Shown one piece after another: positions 61,656 through 64,000 of a DNA stretch of 64,000 bases. A model generated the notes under the pieces. It saw only the letters and a list, made by a program, of their open reading frames with translations. It did no database searches and was not told the origin of the DNA. Each line of letters begins with the position of its first letter. Position 1 is the stretch's first letter. Origin of the DNA: UBA1219 sp045601425 (GTDB lineage Bacteria; Bacteroidota; Bacteroidia; Bacteroidales; P3); the NCBI GenBank assembly GCA_045601425.1, contig JAZRZP010000030.1, positions 62,001 to 126,000 of the forward strand. The letters are read 5' to 3'. Both the position numbers and the translations under genes were made by a program.

Positions 61656-62231
61656 ATGGGACTGATAGAGTTTTCGGAGGAGAAACCGCAGAAACACAAC
61701 TGCGACGCACGAGCCGTTTTCCAACGCACGGAAAGCGGTTCGGTGGCGTGCGTCGGCAATCCATACGACACTCTCCAAGAGAGTATGCCGACGCTCCGCC
61801 ACGGCGACGTGGTGAACTTCTGGACTTTCGGCCGATATACTCTATATGATATAGTGGGCGCGATTCTGAAACAGATAGGTGCCGCCGATGTTCAGATGTG
61901 TACATGGGCGATATCTACCAGAGCGGCGGAGTACCTGATGACGCTAAAAAAGCGCGGACTGTTGCGCTCGTTCCGGCTGTGGATAGACCCTCGTGTGAAA
62001 GTGCGTAACCCCGTGCCGATGCAGATTATAGCCAAGAATTGGCCGTATGCCATATCACCGGTGCACGCCAAAGTCGCCACGATCCGAAACGAGCAATGGA
62101 AAATTGTGGTGTTCGGCAGCATGAACCTGACCTCGAACCCACAGCCCGAAAGAGGGTGCATCATGTGCATACCAGAGGTGTACGACATCGACAGCAATTA
62201 CATCAACGAAATATTCAACCAATGGCAATAG
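61656..62231 (+). CDS. PLD-like phage protein next to terminase
   Basis: 191 residues. The C-terminal half has a phospholipase D-like half-site: VHAKVAT (His137, Lys139) followed by IVVFGSMNLTSNP (Gly154, Ser155, Asn157). The Asp expected after HxK in the canonical HKD motif is not present. One motif per chain is usual for dimeric PLD-like nucleases. It overlaps the next gene by 10 bp. DNA-end or branch processing during packaging is a guess. Confidence 0.65.
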   Translation: MGLIEFSEEKPQKHNCDARAVFQRTESGSVACVGNPYDTLQESMPTLRHGDVVNFWTFGRYTLYDIVGAILKQIGAADVQMCTWAISTRAAEYLMTLKKRGLLRSFRLWIDPRVKVRNPVPMQIIAKNWPYAISPVHAKVATIRNEQWKIVVFGSMNLTSNPQPERGCIMCIPEVYDIDSNYINEIFNQWQ

Positions 62232-62512
62232 AATTATCCGACAATACCAAAGAGGAAATCATTAACTGCGGCGCACTGGGATTCAACTACAAGGACGTGG
62301 CGGTGAACTTCAACCTGCCCGTGAACGAGGTGCGAGAGCAGTTCGAGATGGAGGAGGGCGAAGTATATATATTATGGAAGCAGGGCCGACTTAATGCAGA
62401 GGCCAAACTGCGACAGAGCGTCTTCGAGGGTGCTGTGAACGGCAGCACTCCACTACTTATGAAGATGCTCGAATATTACAAAACAACGGATTCAGAACAC
62501 TATAATCTATAA
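62222..62512 (+). CDS. Small HTH-like phage protein in the packaging module
   Basis: 96 residues. An N-terminal helix-turn-helix-like segment (EIINCGALGFNYKDVAVNFNLPVNEVREQF, in two helices with a turn at NLP) is followed by a charged helix (LWKQGRLNAEAKLRQSV). This matches small DNA-binding proteins found beside terminases. It overlaps the PLD-like gene and ends 4 bp before the next gene. Confidence 0.6.
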   Translation: MAIELSDNTKEEIINCGALGFNYKDVAVNFNLPVNEVREQFEMEEGEVYILWKQGRLNAEAKLRQSVFEGAVNGSTPLLMKMLEYYKTTDSEHYNL

Positions 62513-62516
62513 GACA

Positions 62517-63119
62517 ATGGGAGCAAAAGGTGTACTACAGACAAACGGATTCGGCACAGTGGCCGACAAGAATTTTGAACTCGTAAAAGAGTATATCAAC
62601 ACGGGCAATTCAAGCGTATTAAACCCGGAAACACAGCGGATTCTCGACAACTGCGTAATAGCATACGGGCTGTTGAAACAATATCCTCTCCGCAATATCG
62701 CCATCAAACGCTTTATGGCATTGACAAAACTGACTTACAAATGCGCGGCTAAGTATATAGACTTTGCACGGCATACGTGGGGCGATTATTTGGATATATC
62801 TAAAGAGTTCTTAAAGACTTACTTACACAACCAACTAATGACGGCTATAAGCGACCCGAACACTGACCCCGCAACAAAGGCCAAGCTCCTCGAAATCTTG
62901 CGAAAACATGTAGATGAGATGCCCGATGAACAAATTGATCCAAAGTTGATGGAACAGAATACTATTGTAATTCAGTTCAATATAGGCAAGGGCAAGTCGA
63001 TACAATTTACGCAGGATATTCTCAACGCATTGCCCGCCAACGTGAGGGAGACTATCACGGCGCAGATAAGCAATGCGGAAATATCCGAGGCGGAAGCACA
63101 GGAAATCTTAGAATCTTAG
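62517..63119 (+). CDS. Putative terminase small subunit
   Basis: 200 residues, mostly helical. It lies 3 bp before the large terminase gene, and its IAIKRFMALTKLTYKCAAKYIDFARHTW region could be a DNA-binding helical core. The C-terminal third (about 140-200, IQFNIGKGKSIQFTQDIL) may mediate oligomerisation or contact with the large subunit. Assigned mainly by position and size. Confidence 0.6.
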   Translation: MGAKGVLQTNGFGTVADKNFELVKEYINTGNSSVLNPETQRILDNCVIAYGLLKQYPLRNIAIKRFMALTKLTYKCAAKYIDFARHTWGDYLDISKEFLKTYLHNQLMTAISDPNTDPATKAKLLEILRKHVDEMPDEQIDPKLMEQNTIVIQFNIGKGKSIQFTQDILNALPANVRETITAQISNAEISEAEAQEILES

Positions 63120-63122
63120 ACT

Positions 63123-64000
63123 ATGGACATAAAGGTATTCGGAAACAACGCACAGCTTCCCAAGCTGATGATGAGGGCACAGTGCGAGGTGTCCGTAGAA
63201 GGACGCGGCACGGGCAAGTCATTCGATATCGGGTTCAAAATGGATGAACTTGTGCGCTCCATGCCGGGCGGCATATTCGCCATTACGGGCAAAAGCTTCG
63301 GCCAACTGCTGACGAGAACACTCCCCTCATCGCTGAAACTGTTGAACCAAATAGGCTACCAAAAGGATATTAACTACGTAATCGGCAAGCGACCGCCGTC
63401 GTGGTTCAAGGACAGCATCGAGAGTATCAATAAATACGACAACATCATTTCTTTCAGTAACGGGTGTCGTTTCGCAATGATATCGCAGAGCGAACCGGGC
63501 AGCGGTCGTGGTGCCAACTGCGACTACGAAATAGCCGACGAGGCTCTGTTGCTGGACCGCGACCAATATACGCAGGAGGTGTCGCCAACCAACCGTGGCA
63601 ACCTCGAATTTTTCGGCAAGAAAAGCAAACACCCGGTGTACCTGCATCACGGGTTCAAATATTCCACATCTATGCCGGTGAACAAAGAAGGTCGGTGGAT
63701 TCTCGAATTTGCCGACTACTACAAGGCGGAAAAAGGCATACTGCTTTTCGAGACGTGGAACATGGTGGTGCAACAACAGCTCGAACTGTTGGAACTTGCC
63801 CGCAACTACCGCACGGCGAAGAACCTCAACGACGAACGACTGATGCAGGAGCTGAAAGGCGACTTCACAACAATGTGGAATCAAGTCAATGCCATGAAAA
63901 ACAAGATTAAACCTTTCGTATCGAAAGAGGGCGTGCTGTTCACGCTGAGCAACGCCTTCGACAATCTGTCTTTCCTCGGTATGGATTACCTGCTGGACAA
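63123..64000 (+). CDS. Terminase large subunit, N-terminal part (runs off the window)
   Basis: At least 292 codons, open to the right edge. The packaging ATPase has a Walker A-like VEGRGTGKS (about 25-33) and a Walker B YEIADEALL (near 140), with the adjacent coupling segment. The nuclease domain lies beyond 64,000. It pumps DNA into the prohead. Start ATG 63123 follows the small-subunit stop by 3 bp. Confidence 0.85.
   Translation, partial: MDIKVFGNNAQLPKLMMRAQCEVSVEGRGTGKSFDIGFKMDELVRSMPGGIFAITGKSFGQLLTRTLPSSLKLLNQIGYQKDINYVIGKRPPSWFKDSIESINKYDNIISFSNGCRFAMISQSEPGSGRGANCDYEIADEALLLDRDQYTQEVSPTNRGNLEFFGKKSKHPVYLHHGFKYSTSMPVNKEGRWILEFADYYKAEKGILLFETWNMVVQQQLELLELARNYRTAKNLNDERLMQELKGDFTTMWNQVNAMKNKIKPFVSKEGVLFTLSNAFDNLSFLGMDYLLD

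Overview
The window looks like a chromosome segment of an uncultured Bacteroidales-type bacterium (Bacteroidota), joined near position 52,770 to about 11.2 kb of tailed-phage DNA that runs off the right edge. Evidence for the phylum: GldA-type ABC ATPase, type IX secretion C-terminal sorting domains on three surface/secreted proteins, the Bacteroidota form of LptD next to an Amidase_3 gene and an MCE gene, DUF4476, WG-repeat and DUF819 proteins, and many promoters of the Bacteroidota form TTTG-N19/20-TAnnTTTG.

Positions 1-8,465 hold the end of a tetrapyrrole-methylase-family methyltransferase, a minus-strand envelope operon (amidase, MCE protein, GldA) divergent from lptD, and metG. A decayed IS30-type transposase follows (8,589-9,530), then two tandem, partly homogenised T9SS surface proteins (9,766-16,337). 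Positions 16,477-30,603 are mostly housekeeping: aroK, a DUF4476 protein, secA, a HAD phosphatase, a MerR regulator, a MazG-like protein, tRNA-Gln, a NAGPA-type lipoprotein, aroA, a sigma-54 activator, a T9SS serine protease, dciA-like, recF and ispH. Positions 30,625-40,985 contain a thioredoxin-like protein, tRNA-Arg, a hypothetical-rluB-era operon, a LytTR protein with paired upstream repeats, a 29-residue small ORF, several envelope or secreted proteins of unknown role, a BASS-family transporter and two unknown minus-strand genes.

At 41,005-43,795 an AT-rich Type II restriction-modification pair sits between two 74-bp direct repeats (73/74 identical), a footprint of insertion with long target duplication. 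Next come a WG-repeat protein, glnS, yebC, a caspase-fold protein lacking both catalytic residues, an M17 aminopeptidase, a DUF819 membrane protein and a metallophosphoesterase that is cut off mid-domain at about 52,760.

The phage part begins with the C-terminal piece of a primase/helicase, so both genes at the junction are broken: this is either an assembly chimera or a deletion/illegitimate recombination joint. It continues with small unknown proteins, a ClpP-like head protease with a scaffold-like tail, a major capsid protein ending in an Ig-like domain, a structural protein, a separately transcribed three-gene cargo cassette (STAS-GHKL ATPase, DUF4325 STAS-like protein, PIN nuclease), a 313-bp symmetric non-coding palindrome, and then a packaging module (unknown, PLD-like, HTH-like, TerS-like and the start of TerL).

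The strongest candidate for an undescribed system is the cargo cassette at 58,480-60,374. It combines a partner-switch-like ATPase/STAS pair with a PIN nuclease that keeps its active-site acids, between its own promoter and terminators. The adjacent giant palindrome is the strongest unexplained DNA structure.
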